Assembly: GCA_964291305.2 (NCBI GenBank)
Contig: OZ219783.1
Location: 1,984,001-2,048,000 of the forward strand
DNA length: 64,000 nt
Direction: 5' to 3'
From: VXNF01 sp964291305
GTDB taxonomy: Bacteria > Actinomycetota > Acidimicrobiia > Acidimicrobiales > CATQHL01
Positions 1 to 7,901 of this stretch are shown here, in pieces. Made by a program: the position numbers and the translations under genes. The notes under the pieces are model-generated. The model searched no databases and was not told where the DNA came from. It saw only the letters and a program-made list of their open reading frames with translations. Positions within the stretch are counted from its first letter, which is position 1; each line of letters starts with the position of its first letter.

Positions 1-1917
1 GAGGAACCCGCACACCGTCTTGGTGATGGCGTGTTCCATCTTCCTGTCGGCTTGTTCCGTGTGCATGTTCCACCGAGCGGTCGACTTGTACTCGACGGTT
101 TGGGACTCACCCACAGCGAGCAGGTCGGCGAGAGTGGTCGACGGCTCAGAACTGCCCTTGTCGTCCCACAACCGATCGAAGCCATCCCGCACAACCTGGG
201 CGATCAGGTCGCGGCGGCGTTCGAGGAAGGTCGGGTAGTCGAGCTGCTCCCAGCCAACTGGCAACGCGTGCCAGTAGGTCTGACGCTTGATGCGGTTTGC
301 ATCGACTGAGTCGGTCATCGCCGGCCAATACTCGAGGGGATCGTCGGCGCTGATCGTTGCGTTCTCTGGCCAATCCAGGAAGGCCCTGTTGGCAATCGCA
401 TTGACCTGCCTCGTTCCTGTCACGCCCCTCGCCGCGAGGTATGCCTTTGGGAACAGGTGGTGGCGTTCGATCGAGCGCGGTGCGGTGATGTTCGGATCGA
501 GGAGTTCACGGATTCGCAAGTCGCTGAACAAGAGTTCTGCGTCGAGCAGATTCAGCGCCGCCCAGTAGGCGAACAGAACCGGAGAACGGGCAGAGGACGT
601 GTCGAGCCGGTTTGGCAGCGAGATAGCCCAGTAATCGCCTGTGAAGTTCGACCGGACAATGCGGTCGAGCCCTGCGCAGAAGGCCTCGCCATCGCCAGGC
701 TTGAGATCAGCAACCCGGCCGAGATCCCCCTCGATCTGGCTCTCTGGTGACGACGTGTAGCGGCCGGTGGTATGGGCCATGAAGAACCAGCGGGCTATGA
801 CTCCGCGGAGTGTCTTGAGGTCGAGCCCGAAGTCGCGCTTGCCGATCAGCCACAGGATGTAGGTGTAGATGAGCGCGTTCTCCGAGGTGACCATGCGGCG
901 GCTTCTGAACCCGGCGTGCGTCAGGCACTTGAGGAACTCGTGCCAGTTCGTCAGATCGATGACCTCGTCCTGCGCGCGTCGCAGTTCGTCGAACTGGGCG
1001 GTGCGGCGATCGGAGGAGACATCGCCTGTCTCGAGGTCTTTGCCCCGGAGGATGTTGTACACGTGTTGGAGACGTCCGCGACGAAACGCCAGACCCACTC
1101 CGGCTCGTAACAGCTGGTCGGGGCTGGGGTCGATGAAGGCGTTCTTCGGCGACGGACCACTCACCTTCGGATCTACTGCGTCCCGGCAGAACTGCTCGAG
1201 CTGCTGTCGCCCCTTCTCCCAGTGCACCGACATCAGCGTCAGGATGAAGTCGGCCTGGTTGAGCTTCACCCCCTCGGAGTTGATGCGCACGAAGATCTCG
1301 GCCACCTGCTCCTCGTCGGCACCGGCGTTGAGTTCGACCACTTGGAACCTGAAGTTGTGGAGGTTGTACACCCGGTAGATCCGATTCTCCAGCTCGTCCT
1401 CTTCTTCCTCGGTCAGCTCGACGCTGCGACCGTCGGCGAGCCGCGCCAGGAACTTGCGCAAGGTGGGCCGGTATCCGTCGTCCCAGAGGGCCGTGATGTC
1501 GGGGAGAAACTCCGGGTCCCTCTCGATGGCTGCGTCGGTGACCTCGAACGTTTCGTCGCTGGGCCGGAACGCAACCCGGATCCGCTTGTCCTCAAAGGAT
1601 TTCGTGAGAACGGGCTTGCCTGTGAGGACCGCATACAGGGAGGTGAGACGTTGCTGGCCGTCAACGATGAGCAGCTTGGCGACCTTATCGTTCTCGCCGC
1701 CACCGACCTGGCGCGTGCCAACATTCGCGCCGGTCTCCCAGAACATCAAGGTGCCAATCGGGTACCCGCGGTAGAGCGAGTCGAAGAGGTCACGTGTCTT
1801 CGCTGCCGACCAGACGAACGGCCGCTGGATGTCGGGCAGGGCAATGTTGCCGTGCTTGATGTCCTCCACCAAGTGGGTGAGGGAGTAGCCGGTGTCGCGG
1901 TAGAGCGTTGGGGTCAT
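1..1917 (-). CDS. DUF262 / HNH (DUF1524-like) protein with C-terminal AlbA_2 domain, partial
   Basis: The reading frame is open from an ATG at 1917 to the left edge (639 codons seen, no stop). Residues about 24-57 match the DUF262 start (LPDIQRPFVW, then YPIGTLMFWE), and about 82-92 carry the nucleotide-binding motif VDGQQRLTSL. Around residue 484 the motif ERHHLFPKAYL marks the HNH-type domain that usually follows DUF262 in GmrSD-like and SspE-like enzymes. From about residue 600 a third domain begins (ESQTVEYKST, then EHAITKTVCGFL), typical of AlbA_2/Schlafen-type domains, and is cut by the window edge. The start overlaps the stop of the 59-aa gene upstream as ATGA, so the two are probably cotranslated. 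The expected role is NTP-fuelled restriction of foreign or modified DNA; that is family inference. The target is not visible here. Confidence 0.85.
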   Translation of the reverse strand, partial: MTPTLYRDTGYSLTHLVEDIKHGNIALPDIQRPFVWSAAKTRDLFDSLYRGYPIGTLMFWETGANVGTRQVGGGENDKVAKLLIVDGQQRLTSLYAVLTGKPVLTKSFEDKRIRVAFRPSDETFEVTDAAIERDPEFLPDITALWDDGYRPTLRKFLARLADGRSVELTEEEEDELENRIYRVYNLHNFRFQVVELNAGADEEQVAEIFVRINSEGVKLNQADFILTLMSVHWEKGRQQLEQFCRDAVDPKVSGPSPKNAFIDPSPDQLLRAGVGLAFRRGRLQHVYNILRGKDLETGDVSSDRRTAQFDELRRAQDEVIDLTNWHEFLKCLTHAGFRSRRMVTSENALIYTYILWLIGKRDFGLDLKTLRGVIARWFFMAHTTGRYTSSPESQIEGDLGRVADLKPGDGEAFCAGLDRIVRSNFTGDYWAISLPNRLDTSSARSPVLFAYWAALNLLDAELLFSDLRIRELLDPNITAPRSIERHHLFPKAYLAARGVTGTRQVNAIANRAFLDWPENATISADDPLEYWPAMTDSVDANRIKRQTYWHALPVGWEQLDYPTFLERRRDLIAQVVRDGFDRLWDDKGSSEPSTTLADLLAVGESQTVEYKSTARWNMHTEQADRKMEHAITKTVCGFL

Positions 1918-2093
1918 GGGGATTGCCTATTCCTTCGGTAGCTGCGGTTGGTCGTGATCAAGATACGGTTCCAAACCGATCCGGGACAAACGTCTCGACC
2001 TCCTACCTCGGCACCGTCCGGGTGGAGTTTCGCAAGCACCTTCCCGGCAGAAGACGCGGCTTTCTTGCCGGTCTGTCTAGTGTTCTTCGCCAT
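1914..2093 (-). CDS. 59-aa basic hypothetical protein coupled to the DUF262 gene
   Basis: The ATG at 2093 is preceded by a near-perfect Shine-Dalgarno (GGGAGGTGA, about 8 bases upstream), and the TGA at 1914-1916 overlaps the next ATG (1917), so translation is coupled to the DUF262 gene. The protein starts MAKNTRQTGKKAASSAGKVL and is Lys/Arg rich at both ends, with a single Cys and Trp in the middle. I recognise no domain. The MAKNT start resembles short basic proteins common in actinobacteria, but that is only an impression. The coupling and ribosome site argue that it is translated. It could be an accessory subunit or antidote for its neighbour. Confidence 0.6.
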   Translation of the reverse strand: MAKNTRQTGKKAASSAGKVLAKLHPDGAEVGGRDVCPGSVWNRILITTNRSYRRNRQSP

Positions 2094-2216
2094 CGTTCAT
2101 CACCTCCCTTCCGCCTCGGTACTCGCAGATGGCGGAATGAAGGCCGACACTCGTGAGTGCGAACCGAGAGGACGGCCATCCGCCTACCGCGGTGGCAACA
2201 GCACCAACCTTGACGC

Positions 2217-2268
2217 TACTTCTCATCTTACTTCCCATTTATGCCGATGGGAAGTAAGATGAGAAGTA
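2217..2268. promoter_or_regulatory. Perfect 22-bp inverted repeat over the start of the TIGR04255 gene
   Basis: The left arm is 2217-2238 and the right arm 2247-2268, pairing over all 22 bases around an 8-base spacer. The right arm contains or touches three of the candidate ATG codons (2247, 2259, 2268) of the rightward gene and includes the purine-rich GGGAAG that could act as its ribosome site. It lies in the divergent region between the 59-aa/DUF262 pair and the TIGR04255/HTH pair. It could be an operator for the HTH protein encoded two genes on, or an RNA hairpin hiding the start. Confidence 0.8.
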
Positions 2269-3056
2269 TGGTAGACCAGCCCTTCGGCCCGGCGATCCCT
2301 TCCGTCCCGCTGCCGAATTCACCCCTCAGCTTCGTGGTGGCACAGGTCCGGTTCCCGGTAGTCGCCTCGATCGCCGACCAGGCGTTCGTCGGCCCCTTCC
2401 AGGAGAGGATCCGGAACACGTACTCCGACCTGCGCCGGGAGGAAGAGAGCCAGTTGACAATCGGACCCGCTGGCGTCCAAGCCCAGCAACCAGGCATCGT
2501 CTGGAGATTCACCGACGACGACGACAACTGGGAGGTTGCGCTTGCCCCTGAGTTCCTCGCGTTGGCGACGAACAGCTACACGGACCGTGCGGACTTTCTC
2601 GGCCGGCTCGGTGTCCTGCTGGAAGCGCTAGGCGCTTGGATCAACCCTCGCAAGGTTCGACGGCTTGGCGTTCGTTACATCGACCGCGTGGAAGAAGAGC
2701 ACCTCGATTCGATCGGACAGCTAGTACGTCCAGAGGTGCTCGGTCCCATGACGGTCACGGACTCGTCCGACGTGCAACTTCAACACAGCCTGACCGATTG
2801 CCAGTACCAGTTCTCTGACGAGACGGCGATGCGTGCCCGATGGGGCTTCCTGCCGCCGAAGGCAACGTTCGATCCTGCGATCGATCCGATCGAGAGCAGT
2901 TCCTGGTTCCTCGATCTCGACGCCTCACACGGTGAACGACCATTCGACCCCATTGCTATCCAGGACCAGGTTCAGCTCTTCTCGGACCGCATCCACCGTT
3001 ACTTCCGGTGGGCCACAACCGACGAGTTCCTCGTGACCTTCGGAGCCGAGTCGTGA
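2268..3056 (+). CDS. TIGR04255 family protein
   Basis: The 262-residue product matches the sporadic TIGR04255 family: an N-terminal VPLPNSPLSFVVAQVRFP, a central RRLGVRYIDRV, and a late FLDLDASHG block followed by an aromatic C-terminal region. The function of the family is unknown. In-frame ATGs lie at 2241, 2247, 2259 and 2268. I chose 2268 because the protein then begins with the conserved PFG..PSVPLP segment, but 2259, with GGGAAG just upstream, is equally possible. The stop TGA overlaps the GTG of the next gene (GTGA), so the two are coupled. A perfect inverted repeat covers the start, suggesting control of initiation. Confidence 0.75.
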   Translation: MVDQPFGPAIPSVPLPNSPLSFVVAQVRFPVVASIADQAFVGPFQERIRNTYSDLRREEESQLTIGPAGVQAQQPGIVWRFTDDDDNWEVALAPEFLALATNSYTDRADFLGRLGVLLEALGAWINPRKVRRLGVRYIDRVEEEHLDSIGQLVRPEVLGPMTVTDSSDVQLQHSLTDCQYQFSDETAMRARWGFLPPKATFDPAIDPIESSSWFLDLDASHGERPFDPIAIQDQVQLFSDRIHRYFRWATTDEFLVTFGAES

Positions 3057-3778
3057 CCATCACCACTGCTCCATCGGCCGCCCCCATCTACACGAAGGAC
3101 GAGGCGAGTAAGTTCACGCTCCTCGCGCCCATACTCTTCAATGAAGACGCCTTCGGAACGAGCGACCACATCGGGTTCGCAGCTTCATGCCACGTCACGC
3201 CCGACCTCGCGAGCCCGACTCGGTTCCCGACTGGCCGGACAATGCTGAGAGCGCCCGCTGCCGAGGTGGAGCGACTCCGCGACCGGATCGTCTCGCGCTC
3301 CGGGCTGACGCGACAGGAGATTGCGCGAGCAATAGGAGTTGACCGGCGCTCGCTGTCAGGATTCGTGGCGGGCGAGATACGCCCGACCGAAGAGCGCCTG
3401 CGGGCCTTGCGGGTACTGGCCGACACCGCCGACTGGTCGGCGAACGAGTTCGGTGAATACGCGCGCGAAGTCCTGCGGGGTCCCGATCCAGACAGCTCGC
3501 CGCTCTTGTTGATCGCGAAGGGTGCGACTGATCTCCGTCGCGAACTCCTTGCCGCAGCGGAACGCGCCGGAGTCATTGCACAGATAAGGATCGAGGCTCG
3601 CGTCCGGGAGACGGAGAAGGAGCCACTCTATCTGAAGGCAACCAGTGCGTGGCATGGGAAGGGGAACCTGCCGACCCGAGCGGGAGAACCCCGGCCGGAC
3701 GCTGACTACGAGCAGGACCTGTCGAAGGCCGTATCCGCAGCCGCCCCTCCGGCGAAGCCCAGACGTAAGGGCATCTAG
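3053..3778 (+). CDS. HTH-containing hypothetical protein, partner of the TIGR04255 gene
   Basis: The GTG start overlaps the preceding TGA by four bases, giving 241 residues. An XRE-like helix-turn-helix is visible at about residues 82-112 (LTRQEIARAIGVDRRSLSGF). The first 65 residues lack a recognised fold, and the last 35 are low-complexity, Pro/Ala/Lys-rich, ending KPRRKGI. Coupling to a TIGR04255 gene is a two-gene layout often met in accessory DNA. The HTH could bind the 22-bp inverted repeat at the start of the pair and autoregulate it; this is inference. Confidence 0.65.
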   Translation: MTITTAPSAAPIYTKDEASKFTLLAPILFNEDAFGTSDHIGFAASCHVTPDLASPTRFPTGRTMLRAPAAEVERLRDRIVSRSGLTRQEIARAIGVDRRSLSGFVAGEIRPTEERLRALRVLADTADWSANEFGEYAREVLRGPDPDSSPLLLIAKGATDLRRELLAAAERAGVIAQIRIEARVRETEKEPLYLKATSAWHGKGNLPTRAGEPRPDADYEQDLSKAVSAAAPPAKPRRKGI

Positions 3779-3791
3779 GTCAGGCATCTAG

Positions 3792-4185
3792 ATGGAGACG
3801 GAGGACTGCTACGAGGACGCAGACGGCCCACTGAATCAGGCCGAGTCGTGGGCTACTGCCCTCTCCCCCGGATGGCTCATTCCCTGAGTCCGTCGTCGAC
3901 CTCACGTATCGGTGCACCATCGACCGCAAGGCGATCTCGGAGCGCCAATGGTGTCTCACTCCGCTCGCTCGCGACCGCCTTCGCTATGCGATTGCGCGCT
4001 TTGACTCCTTTCGTACCGTCGAGGTCGCTGAGAGCATCGAAGCCGCCGTGGGTAGGTCGATCGTGGACTTAACCGTCGACACGAGTGGCTCGCTCTCCGT
4101 CGAACTCACGCTCGATGACGAGTCGGTACTCCGGCTTGTGCAGCCACCAGTCGAGCCTGATCCTGGCGGCCGGACGCGTTTCTAA
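3792..4185 (+). pseudogene. Frameshifted small gene, interrupted at CCC TGA
   Basis: An ATG at 3792 starts a plausible peptide (METEDCYEDADGPLNQ) that hits TGA at 3885-3887 after an Ile-Pro. The +1 frame continues from 3886 (ESVVDLTYRCTIDRK, then a coding-looking stretch with SIVDLTVDTSGSLSVELTLD) to TAA at 4183-4185 with no start of its own. Joined by a +1 shift at CCC-TGA the product would be about 131 residues. No family is recognised. The simplest reading is a recent frameshift in a gene following the TIGR04255/HTH pair. CCC-TGA is also a shift-prone context, so programmed frameshifting cannot be excluded. Confidence 0.45.
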
Positions 4186-4476
4186 ACACGTAGTAGTGCC
4201 GCCCAGTGCCGGATCGTCCGCCTTACAGCCTGCAAGCGTCAAAGTCCCACGCCGGCTCCGCCAGACGAGTCGCCCGCGCTCAGGGCGAAGTACGCAGAAT
4301 CACATTGAACGTCGGGTCAACGCTCGCGAACAGCAGGCGTCAGCTGTCTCGGTTCGCCATCAATGATGCAATGGGCTTCATGCAGCGTCTCGTGACGCTA
4401 TGGCCCGTCGGCTAGTCCGGTTGTATCCCCGACTGAACACCTCCGGAGACCCAAGACACCGACGGGTCCGGTCTTC
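4186..4476. other. Non-coding stretch, nothing recognised
   Basis: About 290 bases between the broken gene and the second HTH gene. Short frames are present, but none has a ribosome site or a protein-like composition I would support. No clear hairpin, repeat or RNA gene was seen. Confidence 0.5.
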
Positions 4477-5193
4477 ATGCTTGACTTTGACAGCTCATGG
4501 CAACCGAGCGAGATCCCGACATTCACTGCCGAGTGCATCGTTACCGCAGCTGACCGTCTCCGAGCCCCGTTGCGCGGCCTCTTTGACAGCTTAATTAAGC
4601 CCGACCTCTTACAGCCGACAAGACTGTCGTCAGACGTGTTAGCGAAGGAGGCGGGTGCGCTTCGCAGTGAAATTATCGTGCTCTCTCACGATGTCGCAAA
4701 TTTGCATAGCAAGTCGCTTCTGATGCAGCTTGAAGAGCGAACCAGCGAGGCCGCTAGACGCGCGCCGACTGATCTGCTCAACGAGTTGGCCTCGCTCGGC
4801 TTTTCCTGGACAGGCATCGCGCGACTCGTTGGAGTCTCAGTCCCGGGGCTCCGCAATTGGCGCCAAGGCGAAGCCCCTTCCGGCACAAATCGGCATCAGC
4901 TAGCTCAGATCGTCGCGTTCGTCAAAGTACTTATGGAGGACCACCTCATCGCTGATGTGGCCTCTTGGCTTGATATTCCGCTAGCCGGAACGAGTCTCAC
5001 GGGACTGGATCTCTACACCTCAGGAAATATTGGAAACCTGCTTGAGTACGCCGGCCAGAAACTTGATAGCAGGGAACTCTTAAACAAGACAGTTCCAGGT
5101 TGGCGCGAAGAACTCTCTGACGGATTTGAGGTGTTCAAAGCAGGGGACGGTGAGCAAGCCATCCGGCGCAAGGCGGCTGACCCAACAGAGTGA
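4477..5193 (+). CDS. HTH-domain hypothetical protein (antitoxin-like layout)
   Basis: A 238-residue protein. A helix-turn-helix lies at about residues 105-140 (FSWTGIARLVGVSVPGLRNW, then RQGEAPSGTNRHQLAQIVAF), preceded by a helical N-terminal half and followed by a C-terminal part (LDIPLAGTSLTGLDLY). The layout of an HTH followed by a stretch ending near a partner gene resembles Xre/MbcA-type antitoxins, but I do not see a clear toxin-binding domain. The gene ends in TGA overlapping the GTG of the next gene. No good Shine-Dalgarno precedes the ATG at 4477, so the start is tentative. The base composition looks more AT-rich than the housekeeping genes to its right. Confidence 0.6.
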   Translation: MLDFDSSWQPSEIPTFTAECIVTAADRLRAPLRGLFDSLIKPDLLQPTRLSSDVLAKEAGALRSEIIVLSHDVANLHSKSLLMQLEERTSEAARRAPTDLLNELASLGFSWTGIARLVGVSVPGLRNWRQGEAPSGTNRHQLAQIVAFVKVLMEDHLIADVASWLDIPLAGTSLTGLDLYTSGNIGNLLEYAGQKLDSRELLNKTVPGWREELSDGFEVFKAGDGEQAIRRKAADPTE

Positions 5194-5594
5194 GCCTAGA
5201 GCCTGCCGCTGAACCTGACAGCCTCTATTTGGCAGTCGGTGAAGAAGTCAACAAGGCGCGTCCGATCTTCACCGGCGACATCTTCAGGGAGGTTGAGCTA
5301 GCCGGGGTCGGAACCACACCTGCAATCGTAATCGCCCATCCGTGCTCAATTCGAGGGCGTGATGGCGCGCTGCAGGAGCAGATTCTTGTGGCGGCGGTTA
5401 GCACGCACCAGCCCGAGCCAGCCGCGAAGTGGAGCAACGGCTTCTACGACCGCGTGCCGCTGCCGGGTCTGCCACTTGAGCGGGGCTTCCATACCGCGCC
5501 CACCCGCACCGAGAAAACCTACGACACCCCTTACCCCGACACCGCACTAGCAACCTCCGGGGATGGCTCACCTAAAACCGCCGGCGGTGGGTAG
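5190..5594 (+). CDS. Hypothetical protein, apparently truncated at the rnc junction
   Basis: The GTG at 5190 overlaps the stop of the HTH gene (GTGA). Residues 1-110 look like a folded domain (FTGDIFREVELAG, then IVIAHPCSIRGRDGAL), resembling conserved actinobacterial proteins with a HPCS(I/M)RG motif. From about residue 114 the sequence becomes low-complexity (TALATSGDGSPKTAGGG) and the last 64 bases run antisense into the 3' end of rnc. I infer that the original C-terminus was lost when the accessory segment joined the core cluster. The function is unknown; the pairing with an HTH gene suggests a two-component accessory locus that may no longer be intact. Confidence 0.5.
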   Translation: MSLEPAAEPDSLYLAVGEEVNKARPIFTGDIFREVELAGVGTTPAIVIAHPCSIRGRDGALQEQILVAAVSTHQPEPAAKWSNGFYDRVPLPGLPLERGFHTAPTRTEKTYDTPYPDTALATSGDGSPKTAGGG

Positions 5595-6283
5595 CGGGTC
5601 AGCGCTGCAGCCGCCGCAGCCTGCTCGGCCTGCTTCTTCGTGCGACCCACGCCGCTGCCGTAGGGGGTGCCCGCAACCGAGACGTCAGCCCGCCAGAGCG
5701 GCTCGTGGTCGGGGCCGGTGTAAGTGAGGCTGTAGCTAGGCGCCACACCCTGAACCTGTGCCGTCCGCTCCTGCAGGACCGTCTTGTGGTCATCCCCCCC
5801 AGGATCCGCCGCTACTTCGGCGATGCGCTCGCCCAGCAGCGACAGCACCAGCCGCCGTACTGGCTGCCAGCCCCCGTCCAGGTATACGGCACCGATGAGC
5901 GCCTCGGTAGCGTCTGCCAGGATGGAAGGCTTGTCTCGACCGCCCGCCGCTTCCTCCCCGCGCCCCATGAGCAGTTCCTCACCGAGTCGTATCTCGGCAG
6001 CCACTTCAGCCAGGCTGTCGGAGGAGACCAGTGAAGCCCGTGCTTTAGCTAGCTGCCCCACATCCAGGTTTGGGTAAGAGCCATAAAGGTGCTCGGAGAC
6101 GATCACGTCCAACACGGCGTCGCCGAGCAACTCCAGACGTTCGTTGGAGTCCAAGCTGACACCCGCTACCGGGCGCTGCTCAGTAACCCACGAGCGGTGG
6201 CGGAGCGCCAACTCCGCCAGTGCCGGATCTTCGAACCGATAGCCGATGCGCTCGGTCAGGTCACAGAGAATGTCTTCTGACAC
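5531..6283 (-). CDS. rnc: Ribonuclease III
   Basis: Cytoplasmic endonuclease that cuts double-stranded RNA in rRNA and mRNA processing. The 250-residue protein carries the family signature NERLELLGDAVL at residues 47-58 and the second catalytic patch (ADATEALIGAVYLDGG, about 126-141). A C-terminal double-stranded RNA binding domain covers about 160-232. Length is normal. The start is a GTG at 6283, directly adjacent to the acpP stop at 6284, so it is the last gene of the leftward plsX-acpP-rnc block. Its 3' end overlaps, antisense, the tail of the accessory gene at 5190-5594, marking the boundary between island and core. Confidence 0.97.
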   Translation of the reverse strand: MSEDILCDLTERIGYRFEDPALAELALRHRSWVTEQRPVAGVSLDSNERLELLGDAVLDVIVSEHLYGSYPNLDVGQLAKARASLVSSDSLAEVAAEIRLGEELLMGRGEEAAGGRDKPSILADATEALIGAVYLDGGWQPVRRLVLSLLGERIAEVAADPGGDDHKTVLQERTAQVQGVAPSYSLTYTGPDHEPLWRADVSVAGTPYGSGVGRTKKQAEQAAAAAALTRYPPPAVLGEPSPEVASAVSG

Positions 6284-6574
6284 TCAACCCAGTCGTGCCT
6301 CGACGTAGTCGACCGCGTCGCGGACCGTCCGCAAGTCTTGCAGGTCTTCGTCCTCTATCCGGAACCCCACGGTGCGCTCGCCAAACTCCTCTTCGAGGGC
6401 TTCTACCAACTCAATCAACGCTAGCGAGTCGGCGTCTAGGTCGTCGAGAAAAGAGTCACCTTCAGAAATGTCGGCCGGATCGATTTCTAGAATGTCAGCC
6501 AGCCGGCCGCAGATCAGTTCCAGGATCTCTGACCGTGGCATCGGACTCTGCGAAACATGGGTCTCCGCCGGCAC
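6284..6574 (-). CDS. acpP: Acyl carrier protein
   Basis: Carries acyl chains as thioesters on a phosphopantetheine arm during fatty acid synthesis. The attachment serine is S50 in DDLDADSLAL, followed by the acidic helix ELVEALEEEFGE. The GTG start at 6574 is supported by AAGGAGG at 6583-6589. This gives 96 residues, slightly long because of an N-terminal extension; an ATG at 6541 would give the usual 85. It sits between plsX and rnc, the classic fatty-acid/rnc arrangement. Confidence 0.95.
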   Translation of the reverse strand: MPAETHVSQSPMPRSEILELICGRLADILEIDPADISEGDSFLDDLDADSLALIELVEALEEEFGERTVGFRIEDEDLQDLRTVRDAVDYVEARLG

Positions 6575-6629
6575 TTTTGTTGCCTCCTTCTGGCACCCTC
6601 GAGTGGCACCTAATTCGGGAACACCGATG

Positions 6630-7619
6630 TTATCCGGTTACCGCGCGGCCGATCTGTCCGACGACGCCGGCGGACGCCAGCCCATGAGCCACGCCTATGG
6701 CGCTGGCGATGGCCTTCGGACTCGAGGAACCATGCGAGATGGTGCAAACCCCCCGCACCCCCAGCAGCACTGCACCCCCGGTGTTCTCGGGGTCAAACGA
6801 CTCATAGAGGCCCATTAGCGCCGGGAAGAATAGATCAGCACCGGCCCGCGCCTCGGGGGAGCTATCAGCCAACCGGATGATTTGCTCGGCGATGACGGCG
6901 GCCACACCCTCGGCTGTCTTCAACACGACGTTGCCGGTGAAACCGTCGGTAACGATCACATCCGCGCAATCCAACAGTAGGTCACGCCCTTCCACGTTTC
7001 CCACGAATCGCGCACCAGCGGCCACCTGCCACGCCTCGTCATCCAAGAGCTCGAATACCTCCTTGACCAGCGCTGATCCCTTACCCGACTCCTCGCCGAT
7101 GGACAGCAGTCCCACCCGGGGCTGAGTCACGCCGAAACCTGCCCGGCTGTAGACCGCGCCCATGCGGGCGAACTGAACCAGCCATGGAGCCGTGCAGTCG
7201 GAGTTGGCCCCACAATCCAGCACCACCGTGGGCGTTTCCCGGCCCGGGACCGGGAACGGGCAGGCCACCGCCGGACGCGCCACGCCTTTAATCCGGCCAA
7301 AGCGCAACAGTGCGCTCGCCATGGCAGCACCGGTATTGCCGGCTGAGACCATGGCGCAGGCCCGGCCGTCGCGCACTGCTTCGGCAGCCCGCACCACCGA
7401 GGAGTCCTTTAGGCGTCGGACACTGACACCGGGGTCGGCATCCATGCCGACAACCTCTCGCGCCGAGATTACCTCCAGTCCGCTGGCAGAAAGCTGCTCG
7501 GGCGGACCTACTAGCACCACCTCGAGGCCGGCTCCCGCTGCTAGACGGGCACCCTCTACAAGTACCTCAGGGGCATTGTCGCCCCCCATGGCATCAACAG
7601 CCACCGGCAGCGGGTTCAC
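6630..7619 (-). CDS. plsX: Phosphate acyltransferase PlsX
   Basis: Converts acyl-ACP and phosphate to acyl-phosphate, the first step of phosphatidic acid synthesis in the PlsX/PlsY route. The 329-residue protein opens with VAVDAMGGDNAPEVLVEGA and has SAGNTGAAMASALLRFGRIKG-type and VTDGFTGNVVLKTAEGV motifs of the family. Length is normal. The start is a GTG at 7619 with only a weak ribosome site. It is 70 bases downstream of rpmF and 55 bases ahead of acpP on the same strand, consistent with an rpmF-plsX-acpP-rnc operon. Confidence 0.95.
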   Translation of the reverse strand: MNPLPVAVDAMGGDNAPEVLVEGARLAAGAGLEVVLVGPPEQLSASGLEVISAREVVGMDADPGVSVRRLKDSSVVRAAEAVRDGRACAMVSAGNTGAAMASALLRFGRIKGVARPAVACPFPVPGRETPTVVLDCGANSDCTAPWLVQFARMGAVYSRAGFGVTQPRVGLLSIGEESGKGSALVKEVFELLDDEAWQVAAGARFVGNVEGRDLLLDCADVIVTDGFTGNVVLKTAEGVAAVIAEQIIRLADSSPEARAGADLFFPALMGLYESFDPENTGGAVLLGVRGVCTISHGSSSPKAIASAIGVAHGLASAGVVGQIGRAVTG

Positions 7620-7688
7620 AGCAGACTAAAGGCCGAATCCAGCGTTCTGGGCCGAATCCCCTTGGGTCGGCTCACGGACTGGAGAGAA

Positions 7689-7868
7689 CTAGCCCAGTTC
7701 GACGGCCTGACGGCCGGCATACCAACCACACTGTCCGCAGACCCGATGCGGCAGCTTGGCCGCGCCGCAGCGGGAGCACGACGATCGGGCAGGTGAACGG
7801 AGCTGCCAGGCAGCCGCGCGCCGGCTGCGAGAGCGGGACTTGGAGGTCTTCTTCTTGGGTACAGCCAC
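7689..7868 (-). CDS. rpmF: 50S ribosomal protein L32
   Basis: A 59-residue basic protein of the large ribosomal subunit. It begins VAVPKKKTSKSRSRSRRA (GTG start at 7868) and carries the CxxC pairs CSRCG and CGQCG that form the zinc ribbon of the C+ form of L32. It lies 33 bases after the yceD-like gene, the same order seen in many bacteria. Confidence 0.93.
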   Translation of the reverse strand: MAVPKKKTSKSRSRSRRAAAWQLRSPARSSCSRCGAAKLPHRVCGQCGWYAGRQAVELG

Positions 7869-7901
7869 GCTGTGACGGTAGCGGTCTGTGCTGCGGGTTC
7901 C

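Noticed and set aside
4206..4415. Possible 69-aa rightward gene
   Set aside because: No ribosome site and no protein-like pattern; likely a chance frame.
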